Source: Bacteroidota bacterium (GTDB lineage: Bacteria > Bacteroidota > Bacteroidia > Chitinophagales > Chitinophagaceae). From it: a stretch of 6,011 nt of DNA. Of the stretch, positions 1-5,836 are shown piece by piece. The stretch is taken from the NCBI GenBank assembly GCA_023390215.1, contig JAEWDG010000270.1, forward strand, positions 1 to 6,011, read 5' to 3'. Numbering within the stretch: position 1 is the first letter of the stretch; every line of letters starts with the position of its first letter. The position numbers were made by a program, and so were the translations under genes. The notes below the pieces were generated by a model that saw only the letters and a program-made list of their open reading frames with translations, made no database searches and was not told the origin of the DNA.

Positions 1-171
1 AGAGAAGACACATCAGACACAAAGAAATGGCCGGAGCAATTAAGAATCGGAACAGGCGCTTCAGGAATAGCGCTGCTTAAAAACGTTTCCGTTTGGTATG
101 AACTCTGGCGAAGAATAAATGGTTTCCCGCCGGATTATTATTTACCTGAACAGGTCGAAAAAAAGAAATGA
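1..171 (+). CDS. C-terminal end of a probable HlyD-family membrane fusion protein (partial, 5' end outside window)
   Basis: The frame starting at base 1 is open for 56 codons and closes with TGA at 169-171, so this is the tail of a gene that starts to the left. The tail contains the stretches WPEQLRIGTGASG (residues 10-22 of the fragment) and WYELWRRINGFPPDYY (32-47). I recognise these as resembling the C-terminus of HlyD-type periplasmic adaptor proteins of Bacteroidota, which link an inner-membrane exporter to a TolC channel. This is recognition from memory; the fragment has no catalytic or diagnostic domain. The context supports it: the next gene is a TolC-family channel starting one base after this stop (TGATATG), which suggests translational coupling in one export operon. 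It could also be some other protein conserved next to TolC. Confidence 0.6.
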   Translation, partial: REDTSDTKKWPEQLRIGTGASGIALLKNVSVWYELWRRINGFPPDYYLPEQVEKKK

Positions 172-172
172 T

Positions 173-1579
173 ATGAAGAATATCCTCTGGACAATTATTT
201 GGGTACTCATTGTATTTACGGGCGAAGCACAGGATAACCCGAAGGTGTTTTCCTTTAACAACCTGGTATCTGTGGTGAAGGCGTATCATCTTGTCTCAAA
301 ACAGGCGGATATTCAGATCGGTATTGCGGAAGCAGGGTTGACAGAAGCGCGGGGTGTGTTCGACCCGGTGCTAGGCTTTGATGCGGCAAATAAGACATTT
401 AATGGCCGGAATTATTACAGGTACAACCATAGTTCCCTGGTGATACCAACATGGTATGGAATAGAATTGCATGCAGGTGTGGAATACCTCGGAGGACTTG
501 ATACAGACCCAACAGAAACATTGGGCAAAACAAGTTATGCCGGTCTCAGCATCCCCCTGGCCAAAAATCTCGTAATGGATAAAAGAAGAGCCGCATTAAA
601 ACAGGCTAAACTGCTTACCGGCGCATCGGCGCAAGAAAAACGAATTGCATTAAACAGTATTCTCGATGAAGCAGCCGCTGCGTATTGGAATTGGGTTAGA
701 CGTTATTTCGAGTACCAATCATACGTGGAGGTGATTGAGCTGAACCGAAAGCGCATTGATATGATCCGTACCAGCTTCATTATTGGTGAAAGAGCAGCGA
801 TCGATACCGTGGAAGCGGAGACTCAATTACAGCAAATGGAGTATTTAAAAAACGAAGTGTCGCTCAAACTTCAGGATGCAGGTATTGAACTATCGTGTTA
901 TATGTGGGATGCCAATAGCAGGCCGGTAATTTTTCCAAAGGATGTTATTCCGGATAAGCGTATTGAAGAATTTGTGCTGAATGTTTCTTTTCCTGACCTT
1001 GAAAATTTGCTTACTATTGCCGAACGTCAGCATCCGGAACTGTTGTTGTATAGGAATAAGATGGAAATACTCGAAGTGGAAAAGAAGCTGAAGTTCCAGG
1101 AGCTCCTTCCCAAAATTGACTTGAAATATAACCAGCTTGGAAAAGGATATCAGCTGGACAAAACAATTGTGCAACCTTTATTCGAAAACAATTACAAAGC
1201 GGGGATTACAGTGCAGGTTCCCTTGATGCTGAGAAAAGGAAGAGGGGAATATAAACAGGCCCGGTTAAAAATTGCAAATGCTGCTATTGATCTTCAATGG
1301 AAGGAAAATGAAATACGGAATAAAATAAGGGCAGGCTATAATAAACTGGTCAACTATCAGATTCAGGCAAACGTGCTTGGGAAAACATATAATAATTACC
1401 GGAAACTTCAGCAGGCGGAAGAAGTGAGATTTATGGGAGGTGAAAGCACTGTATTCCTTTTAAACCTCCGCGAAACAAAAGCACTGGAAGCCCGGATAAA
1501 ATGGATCGAAGTGATAACTGCATTCAACCGCGCAGCTTATTCCCTCCAATGGGCGTCGGGCCAACTTGCTGATTTATAA
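173..1579 (+). CDS. TolC-family outer membrane efflux/export channel
   Basis: A 468-residue protein of the TolC/OEP family, whose trimers form an outer-membrane beta-barrel and a periplasmic alpha-helical tunnel for type I secretion or efflux. The ATG at 173 is chosen because it gives a clean signal peptide (MKNILWTIIWVLIVFTG, then EAQ). The longer frame from 119 adds 18 polar residues before it and overlaps the upstream gene. There is no lipobox cysteine, so it is probably not a lipoprotein. Two OEP-type repeats are visible. The first has the strand-like segment GLSIPLAKNL (124-133), then long helices with an A-rich segment (166-171) and IIGERAAIDTVEAETQL (203-219). The second has LLPKIDLKYN (311-320), GITVQVPLMLRKGRGEYKQA (344-363) and VRFMGGESTVFLL (418-430). 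Length is normal for the family. The gene is coupled to the putative HlyD-type gene before it. The substrate cannot be told from the sequence. Confidence 0.9.
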   Translation: MKNILWTIIWVLIVFTGEAQDNPKVFSFNNLVSVVKAYHLVSKQADIQIGIAEAGLTEARGVFDPVLGFDAANKTFNGRNYYRYNHSSLVIPTWYGIELHAGVEYLGGLDTDPTETLGKTSYAGLSIPLAKNLVMDKRRAALKQAKLLTGASAQEKRIALNSILDEAAAAYWNWVRRYFEYQSYVEVIELNRKRIDMIRTSFIIGERAAIDTVEAETQLQQMEYLKNEVSLKLQDAGIELSCYMWDANSRPVIFPKDVIPDKRIEEFVLNVSFPDLENLLTIAERQHPELLLYRNKMEILEVEKKLKFQELLPKIDLKYNQLGKGYQLDKTIVQPLFENNYKAGITVQVPLMLRKGRGEYKQARLKIANAAIDLQWKENEIRNKIRAGYNKLVNYQIQANVLGKTYNNYRKLQQAEEVRFMGGESTVFLLNLRETKALEARIKWIEVITAFNRAAYSLQWASGQLADL

Positions 1580-1635
1580 TGAGGGTAAAGAAAGGATAAT
1601 AAAAATTTAATCTTGCGCATACTCGACTTTTAACA

Positions 1636-1663
1636 GCCGGAGTCTGTGATTCCGCTTATTTTT
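1636..1663 (+). terminator. Possible rho-independent terminator of the TolC gene
   Basis: CGGAGTC (1638-1644) and GATTCCG (1648-1654) form a 7-bp stem with one G-T wobble and the 3-base loop TGT. It is followed by CTTATTTTTT, a U-rich run with one A. It lies 56 bases after the TolC stop. The stem is modest and the U-tract is offset by CTTA, so this is only a candidate. Its U-tract is the same DNA as a TAnnTTTG promoter motif. Confidence 0.45.
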
Positions 1664-1664
1664 G
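1657..1664 (+). promoter_or_regulatory. Bacteroidota-type -7 promoter element (TATTTTTG) before the small membrane protein gene
   Basis: TATTTTTG matches the Bacteroidota -7 consensus TAnnTTTG at every fixed position. No good TTG -33 element is seen at the usual 17-23 base distance, which lowers confidence. If used, transcription would start very near the ATG at 1671, giving an almost leaderless mRNA. Confidence 0.35.
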
Positions 1665-1670
1665 CCATCC

Positions 1671-2027
1671 ATGCGTTCCCGCTCTAAAGGCATATCATCA
1701 AATTATGTAAAAAAACTGCTTTCGGTATTACTGATGGCTTTCTGCCTGCTGGTCGTAACATCTATCAATTATTTCATCTATCCCAAATCCAATACTGCGT
1801 GTGCCCAATGGGCCGGAAAAAGTTCGGATGATCCTTCTGCACCCACGGAAGAAAAAAATTGTGAACGCAGTGTAGTAAATATTGCGGAAGAATATGTTTC
1901 GCATACAGACGAACATTTCATTCCTGAAATAAAAAAGCAAAAAGTCATTCACCCGATCAAACTGGGTGACCTCGAGATCGTTCACGTTGAGTTTTTCTCT
2001 CCTCCTCCCAACGCTGTAAGGGGCTAA
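1671..2027 (+). CDS. Small single-pass membrane or secreted protein of unknown function
   Basis: A 118-residue protein I do not recognise. A basic N-terminus (MRSRSK, then KK at 14-15) precedes one hydrophobic segment at about residues 16-37, which suits an uncleaved anchor or a signal peptide. The remaining 80 or so residues would then be periplasmic. They hold two cysteines (C44, C64), an acidic/polar linker (50-66), the stretch AEEYVSHTDEHFIPEI (72-87), scattered histidines (78, 82, 94, 105) and the C-terminal FFSPPPNA (108-115). The ATG at 1671 is preferred over the in-frame TTG at 1662, which falls inside the promoter/terminator motif. It is also preferred over ATG 1734, which would remove the basic residues. 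The gene is 90 bp upstream of the SulP transporter, on the same strand. Co-transcription is possible, but the spacing does not prove it. The membrane topology and the reading frame look real; the function is unknown. Confidence 0.7.
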   Translation: MRSRSKGISSNYVKKLLSVLLMAFCLLVVTSINYFIYPKSNTACAQWAGKSSDDPSAPTEEKNCERSVVNIAEEYVSHTDEHFIPEIKKQKVIHPIKLGDLEIVHVEFFSPPPNAVRG

Positions 2028-2117
2028 TACATTTATTTATTTTTCTCTCCTTCCGGAGTGTATTTATTGTTTTATCCAACCCATAGGGCATGGTCTGCTC
2101 TATACAGCATCTATTTA

Positions 2118-3701
2118 ATGAAAAAATATTTTCAAAATCTGGGGTCAGATATCCCATCGGCTATTGTAGTCTTTCTTGTTGCGATACCGCTTTGCCTGGG
2201 CATCGCGGTGGCAAGCGGTGTAAACGAATTCAGTGGTATTATCGGAGGAATGGTTGGCGGTATTGTGATCGGACTGCTTTCAGGATCACATCTCAGTGTG
2301 AGTGGACCCGCTGCAGGGCTTTCAGCCATCGTTGCCGCAGCAGTGCTCAAGCTACCGGCTATTGAAGCTTTTTTTCTCGCAGTCGTTATTGCGGGATTGA
2401 TCCAGATATTAATGGGCATTTTCAAACTCGGTATCATCGGTGATTATATTCCCAATAGTGTGATAAAAGGAATGCTCGCTGCCATAGGGATCATTTTAAT
2501 TCTTAAACAATTACCTCACCTGGTTGGCTACGATAAAGATTATAGTGGTGACGAAGCATTTATTCAGATCAGCGGAGAAAATACATTTTCTGCGATTGCG
2601 AATTCATTGAATCATTTTACACCTGTTGCGGTTCTTATTGGTTTATCCGGCATTATTATCTTAATGATCTACGAGATCAATTGGGTAAAAAAGAAAAAGT
2701 TGTTTCAGATATTGAATGGGCCGTTGCTGGTGGTGCTGGTGGGCGTTGGTATTTCCCTGCTGTTTAAAGAAACAGCTAAAGGTGTAGGACTTGATCCGGA
2801 ACATCTGGTGAATATTCCTGTAGCGAATTCTACGGAAGAGTTTTTCTCTTTTTTTAAATTACCAGGATGGTCATTTATCACTAATACGGATGTCTGGATA
2901 ACAGCGTTAACACTGGCCCTTGTTGCCTCTCTTGAAACCCTGTTAAGTCTGGAAGCTATAGATAAACTCGATGATCTTAAACGCGTGTCACCGCCAAACA
3001 GAGAATTAATTGCTCAAGGCACAGGAAACATGATCAGCGGGCTGTTGGGAGGATTGCCACTTACCAGTGTGATTGTGCGCAGCAGTGCGAACCAGCAAGC
3101 GGGTGCAAAAACCAAGCTAAGCGCGGTGTTGCATGGAACGCTTATTCTGGTTTGCGTTTATTTTGTTCCGGGAATACTAAATATGATTCCCAAGGCGGCC
3201 CTCGCGGCGATCCTGATTTTCACCGGATATAAACTCGCCAGGCCTTCTCTGTTCAAAGCCTATTATAAAAGAGGATGGGATCAGTTCATGCCCTTCGTGA
3301 TTACCGTAATGAGTATAATCCTTACGGATCTGCTTAAAGGCGTGCTTATCGGAATTGCTTTTGGCATTTTCTACGTGATCAGGGAAAACTTTCGCAGCTC
3401 TGTTTTTGTTGTGAACAATAACAACCATTACCTGATCCGGCTAAGAAAAGATGTTTCATTTTTCAGTAAACCAATTTTGAAGCAAAAGCTGGAAAATTTA
3501 CCGGCCAACAGCGCGCTGCTGATCGATCTCACCGGAGCGGAATTTATTGATAAAGACATTATAGATACCATCAATGAATTTATGCAGCACGCTCAATTAA
3601 AGAACATCAGAGTAAATTTGAAAAAAACAACCTATAACCCATCGCACGAACTGGTGCAGCCGGCACTGCAAACTACGGGTTCGGAGGATATGGCACATTA
3701 A
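2118..3701 (+). CDS. SulP (SLC26) family anion transporter with C-terminal STAS domain, probable bicarbonate transporter
   Basis: A 527-residue inner-membrane protein. The first 420 or so residues are a multi-pass SulP core, with about 12-14 membrane segments by eye. Family marks are the first segment AIVVFLVAIPLCLGIA (15-30), VSGPAAGLSAI (61-71), SLETLLSLEAID (271-282), NRELIAQGTGN (294-304) and SVIVRSSAN..AGAKTKLSAVLHG (317-340). A STAS domain follows at about 435-520, with ALLIDLTGAEFIDKDI at 466-481. The ATG at 2118 puts the usual short cytoplasmic N-terminus before segment 1; an upstream in-frame GTG at 2058 would add 20 atypical residues. SulP proteins carry sulfate, bicarbonate or other anions, and sequence alone does not fix the substrate. 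The carbonic anhydrase gene 17 bp downstream favours bicarbonate: SulP-carbonic anhydrase fusions and neighbours are known and have been interpreted that way. Sulfate remains possible, but no sulfate assimilation gene is in view. Confidence 0.93.
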   Translation: MKKYFQNLGSDIPSAIVVFLVAIPLCLGIAVASGVNEFSGIIGGMVGGIVIGLLSGSHLSVSGPAAGLSAIVAAAVLKLPAIEAFFLAVVIAGLIQILMGIFKLGIIGDYIPNSVIKGMLAAIGIILILKQLPHLVGYDKDYSGDEAFIQISGENTFSAIANSLNHFTPVAVLIGLSGIIILMIYEINWVKKKKLFQILNGPLLVVLVGVGISLLFKETAKGVGLDPEHLVNIPVANSTEEFFSFFKLPGWSFITNTDVWITALTLALVASLETLLSLEAIDKLDDLKRVSPPNRELIAQGTGNMISGLLGGLPLTSVIVRSSANQQAGAKTKLSAVLHGTLILVCVYFVPGILNMIPKAALAAILIFTGYKLARPSLFKAYYKRGWDQFMPFVITVMSIILTDLLKGVLIGIAFGIFYVIRENFRSSVFVVNNNNHYLIRLRKDVSFFSKPILKQKLENLPANSALLIDLTGAEFIDKDIIDTINEFMQHAQLKNIRVNLKKTTYNPSHELVQPALQTTGSEDMAH

Positions 3702-3718
3702 CTTTTAAAAAGATCAAC

Positions 3719-4351
3719 ATGCAAGCATACGAGAAACTATTATTGGAAAACAAAGCCTGGGCAAAACAGGTAACAGAATCGGATCCCACATTTTTTAAGC
3801 GGTTAGCTGCTCAGCAGTCACCGGAATTTTTATGGATTGGTTGCAGCGATAGCCGCGTTCCTGCAGATAAGATCACGGGTACCGATCCGGGAGAAATTTT
3901 TGTACACCGGAATATTGCCAACCTGGTCGTAAATACGGATATCAACCTGCTCAGTGTACTGCAATACGCGGTTGAAGTATTGAAGGTGAGGCATGTGATT
4001 GTTTGCGGACATTATGGCTGCGGAGGAGTGAAAGCGGCAATGACACAACACCATTTTGGAATCATTAACCATTGGCTGAAAAATATCAAAGATGTTTACC
4101 GGCTTCACCGCGAAGAAGTAGACGCGCATCAGTTGGAAGAAGACCGCGTGAATGCACTGATCGAACTGAACGTAAAGGAGCAGGTGTTCAATCTTGCCAA
4201 GACTTCGATTATTCAGCATGCCTGGAAACATCACCAGCGCCCGCACCTGCATGGCTGGGTGTATGGGCTTAATAATGGTATTATTAAACCGGTATTTGAG
4301 ATGGAAGCCGGTTCACATATCGATACGCTGTACGAGTACGATAATCTTTAG
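3719..4351 (+). CDS. can: Beta-class carbonic anhydrase, type II (E. coli Can-like)
   Basis: A 210-residue zinc enzyme that interconverts CO2 and bicarbonate, probably cytoplasmic since no signal peptide is seen. The catalytic set is complete: CSDSR (Cys42, Asp44, Arg46) and HYGCGG (His98, Cys101). Zinc would be held by Cys42, His98 and Cys101, and Asp44/Arg46 form the catalytic dyad; the numbering is the same as in E. coli Can. Trp39, Gly41, Arg64 and Tyr182 (in HGWVYG) match the non-catalytic bicarbonate-binding site known in the H. influenzae and E. coli enzymes, so inhibition by bicarbonate through that site is likely. The start has an A-rich leader (AAAAAGATCAAC) and no competing ATG. 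It follows the SulP transporter by 17 bp, so the two are almost certainly one operon, with the enzyme working on the transported anion. The histidines in QHAWKHHQRPHLHGW (166-180) are more numerous than I recall for the family. Confidence 0.96.
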   Translation: MQAYEKLLLENKAWAKQVTESDPTFFKRLAAQQSPEFLWIGCSDSRVPADKITGTDPGEIFVHRNIANLVVNTDINLLSVLQYAVEVLKVRHVIVCGHYGCGGVKAAMTQHHFGIINHWLKNIKDVYRLHREEVDAHQLEEDRVNALIELNVKEQVFNLAKTSIIQHAWKHHQRPHLHGWVYGLNNGIIKPVFEMEAGSHIDTLYEYDNL

Positions 4352-4364
4352 GTTTCTTAGATGT

Positions 4365-4397
4365 AAAAGCCCCTGGTAACCCGGGGGTTTTTCTTTT
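4365..4397 (+). terminator. Rho-independent terminator after the carbonic anhydrase gene
   Basis: AAAAGCCCCTGG (4365-4376) pairs with CCCGGGGGTTTT (4380-4391) across the loop TAA. The helix is GC-rich with two mismatches (T4374/C4382 and G4369/G4387). It is followed by TTCTTTT. The stem starts 13 bases after the stop codon. The A-run on the left means it could also work from the other strand. It closes the transporter-anhydrase operon and separates it from recA. Confidence 0.85.
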
Positions 4398-4448
4398 AGG
4401 GCGCCAACTGAAAAAACTTAAGCCGTACGCTAAAAAAATTATCAAAAA

Positions 4449-4485
4449 AATACTAAACAAATTAGTGTTGATAATAATAAACAAC
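4449..4485. promoter_or_regulatory. Overlapping inverted repeats upstream of recA (possible operator)
   Basis: AATACTAA (4449-4456) and TTAGTGTT (4462-4469) form an 8-bp inverted repeat with one T-G mismatch around a 5-base spacer. A second, overlapping dyad has TGTT (4466-4469) and AACA (4480-4483), or equally GTTG (4467-4470) and CAAC (4482-4485). They lie 60-96 bases upstream of the recA ATG, where an operator would sit. The region is AT-rich, so chance is a real alternative. The dyads do not match the E. coli or Gram-positive LexA boxes. Confidence 0.3.
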
Positions 4486-4493
4486 TATCTTTA
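4468..4493 (+). promoter_or_regulatory. Tentative recA promoter
   Basis: TTG (4468-4470) is followed by TATCTTTA (4486-4493), which fits TAnnTTTG except for the last base. The 15-base spacing is shorter than the usual 17-23. TATATTTT at 4502-4509 is an alternative -7 element with no partner. A promoter must lie between the terminator at 4397 and the recA start, but its exact place is uncertain. Confidence 0.25.
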
Positions 4494-4544
4494 CGGCTCA
4501 TTATATTTTTACGCGAAACAGATACATCACTTAAAACAGAAACA

Positions 4545-5543
4545 ATGAGCAACGCAGAAAAACTGAAGGCACTGAAACTGACCATGGAGAAAATCGATAA
4601 AGATTTTGGAAAGGGGTCGGTAATGATGATGAACGAAAAAGCATCGGTTGAACAGGGTGTGATCTCCACCGGTTCGATCGGTTTGGATGTGGCCCTCGGT
4701 ATTGGCGGCCTGCCAAAAGGAAGGGTTGTAGAGATCTATGGACCGGAATCTTCGGGTAAAACAACACTTGCAATTCATGTTATTGCGGAAGCTCAGAAAA
4801 AAGGCGGCATGTGTGCCTTTATAGATGCGGAGCACGCTTTTGACAGTAATTATGCGCAAAAGCTGGGTGTTAATATTGATAACCTCCTGATCTCCCAGCC
4901 CGATTATGGAGAACAGGCTCTGGAAATTGCCGACCGTTTAATTCTTTCCGGCGCCCTTGACGTGGTGGTTATTGACTCAGTGGCGGCCCTGGTTCCAAAA
5001 GGTGAACTGGAAGGAGAAATGGGAGATAGTAAAATGGGGCTTCATGCGAGGTTGATGAGCCAGGCATTACGTAAGCTCACAGCAACCATTTCCAAAACCA
5101 ATACCATTTGCATTTTTATCAACCAGCTTCGCGAAAAGATAGGCGTGATGTTCGGTAACCCTGAAACTACAACCGGGGGAAATGCGCTTAAATTTTATGC
5201 TTCTGTACGTCTTGATATCCGCCGACAGGCGCAGATTAAAGACGGCGAAGAAATTACGGGCAACCACATTAAAATCAAAGTGGTGAAAAACAAGGTTGCT
5301 CCGCCTTTCCGCGTTGCGGAATTCGATATTATTTATGGAGAAGGGATTTCAAAAGCCGGTGAGATCATAGATATGGGTGTTGAATTGGGAATCATTCAGA
5401 AAAGCGGAAGCTGGTTCAGCTACAACAGTGATAAACTTGGTCAGGGCCGGGAGGCCGTTAAGCAATTAATGATAGACAATCCCGAACTTTCTAACGAGAT
5501 CGAAGGAAAGATCCGCGAGAAGATCAAAGAAATGCAGGGATAG
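4545..5543 (+). CDS. recA: RecA recombinase
   Basis: A 332-residue RecA, the ATP-dependent DNA strand-exchange protein of homologous recombination and DNA repair. An N-terminal helix (about 3-25) is followed by the ATPase core. Walker A is GPESSGKT (66-73), the catalytic glutamate is Glu96 in DAEHAFD (94-100), and Walker B is VVVIDS (140-145). DNA-binding loop L1 lies around [10 protein letters not shown] (156-165). Loop L2 follows from [14 protein letters not shown] (192-205) into [12 protein letters not shown] (206-217), including Gln194. All key residues are present. The C-terminal domain ends at KEMQG, without the long acidic tail of E. coli RecA. The start gives the normal family N-terminus ([17 protein letters not shown]). 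The gene stands alone: a terminator lies 147 bases before it and another 25 bases after it. Confidence 0.98.
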   Translation: MSNAEKLKALKLTMEKIDKDFGKGSVMMMNEKASVEQGVISTGSIGLDVALGIGGLPKGRVVEIYGPESSGKTTLAIHVIAEAQKKGGMCAFIDAEHAFDSNYAQKLGVNIDNLLISQPDYGEQALEIADRLILSGALDVVVIDSVAALVPKGELEGEMGDSKMGLHARLMSQALRKLTATISKTNTICIFINQLREKIGVMFGNPETTTGGNALKFYASVRLDIRRQAQIKDGEEITGNHIKIKVVKNKVAPPFRVAEFDIIYGEGISKAGEIIDMGVELGIIQKSGSWFSYNSDKLGQGREAVKQLMIDNPELSNEIEGKIREKIKEMQG

Positions 5544-5568
5544 TCTCCTACAATAGTTAGTGGTTAGT

Positions 5569-5608
5569 AAGTAATTGGCCGTTGCCTTCTGGTGGCGGCT
5601 TTTTACTT
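5569..5608 (+). terminator. Rho-independent terminator after recA
   Basis: GCCGTTGCC (5578-5586) pairs with GGTGGCGGC (5591-5599), nine pairs with three G-T wobbles, across the loop TTCT. TTTTT follows (5600-5604). The flanks AAGTAA (5569-5574) and TTACTT (5603-5608) extend the stem. The extended helix starts 25 bases after the recA stop. Confidence 0.88.
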
Positions 5609-5631
5609 GGAAGTCAACTTTCAAAGTTTAA

Positions 5632-5694
5632 GGTCCAGAAGGTTCAATAGGTCTAAGAGGTTCAACCGGTCCAAGAGGTTAAACAGGTCCCGAC
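5632..5694. repeat. Seven degenerate 9-bp tandem repeats (GGTYCAAGA-like)
   Basis: Seven consecutive 9-base units all begin with GGT: GGTCCAGAA, GGTTCAATA, GGTCTAAGA, GGTTCAACC, GGTCCAAGA, GGTTAAACA, GGTCCCGAC. C and T mostly alternate at the fourth base, hinting at an 18-base higher-order period. Read from 5632 the units give Gly-X-Y triplets (GPE GSI GLR GST GPR), but TAA comes directly before (5629-5631) and again in unit six. There is no start codon, so it is not coding as it stands. A noncoding minisatellite is the simplest reading. Confidence 0.75.
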
Positions 5695-5726
5695 CAGGCA
5701 GAGCTTGTCAGGATGTTAACCTCATA

Positions 5727-5787
5727 GCTTCGTAAGCATTCAAGATGTAACGGAAGCCTGGTTATTGACCGGGATACTTACATGAAT
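5727..5787. other. Cluster of inverted repeats that could fold as RNA
   Basis: GCTT-CGT-AAGC (5727-5737) is a small hairpin. Next to it, ATTC (5738-5741) plus ATGTAA (5745-5750) can pair with TTACAT (5778-5783) plus GAAT (5784-5787), leaving a 3-base bulge. Inside, CCTGGT (5757-5762) and ACCGGG (5768-5773) close the loop TATTG. Competing pairings exist: ACCAGGC (5693-5699) with GCCTGGT (5756-5762), and GAGGTTAA (5675-5682) with TTAACCTC (5716-5723). No known RNA family is recognised. Confidence 0.35.
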
Positions 5788-5806
5788 CTCCGTATAGCGT
5801 AAGGCC

Positions 5807-5836
5807 TTGAAAAAAAAGCTGATTAATTTATTTTTT
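5807..5836 (+). promoter_or_regulatory. Candidate Bacteroidota promoter for the gene at 5946
   Basis: TTG (5807-5809) and TATTTTTT (5829-5836) are separated by 19 bases, the usual distance between the Bacteroidota -33 and -7 elements. The -7 element matches TAnnTTTG except for the final base. Use of this promoter would give a leader of roughly 100 bases before the ATG at 5946. The T-run makes chance matches likely. Confidence 0.35.

Noticed and set aside
119..172. Longer TolC start at 119
   Set aside because: It would put 18 polar, basic residues before a clean signal peptide and overlap the upstream gene by more than 50 bases; ATG 173 explains the sequence better.
1662..1670. TTG start for the small membrane protein
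   Set aside because: It lies within the promoter/terminator motif and adds only three residues; the ATG at 1671 is more likely.
2044..2066. Terminator between the small protein gene and the SulP gene
   Set aside because: CTCC-TTCC-GGAG (about 2047-2058) is only a 4-bp stem without an adjacent U-tract, too weak to call.
2058..2117. GTG start at 2058 for the SulP gene
   Set aside because: The extra 20 residues are unlike SulP N-termini; ATG 2118 gives the normal short cytoplasmic start before the first membrane segment.
3830..4252. 140-residue open frame on the minus strand
   Set aside because: It lies opposite the carbonic anhydrase gene, whose active-site residues are all in the plus-strand frame; it has no recognisable domain and looks like a shadow.
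4398..4544. Classical LexA/SOS box at recA
   Set aside because: Neither a CTGT-N8-ACAG type nor a CGAAC-N4-GTTCG type site is present; only AT-rich dyads of unknown meaning were seen.
4527..4859. Minus-strand open frames of 80-110 residues
   Set aside because: They lie opposite the start of recA and reflect its codon pattern; no independent evidence of coding.
5632..5694. CRISPR array
   Set aside because: Units are 9 bases, directly adjacent and degenerate, with no spacers and no cas genes nearby.
5632..5725. Functional collagen-like gene
   Set aside because: No start codon, a stop directly before the repeats, a stop in unit six and another at 5722-5726 or so; only 16 codons are open within the array.
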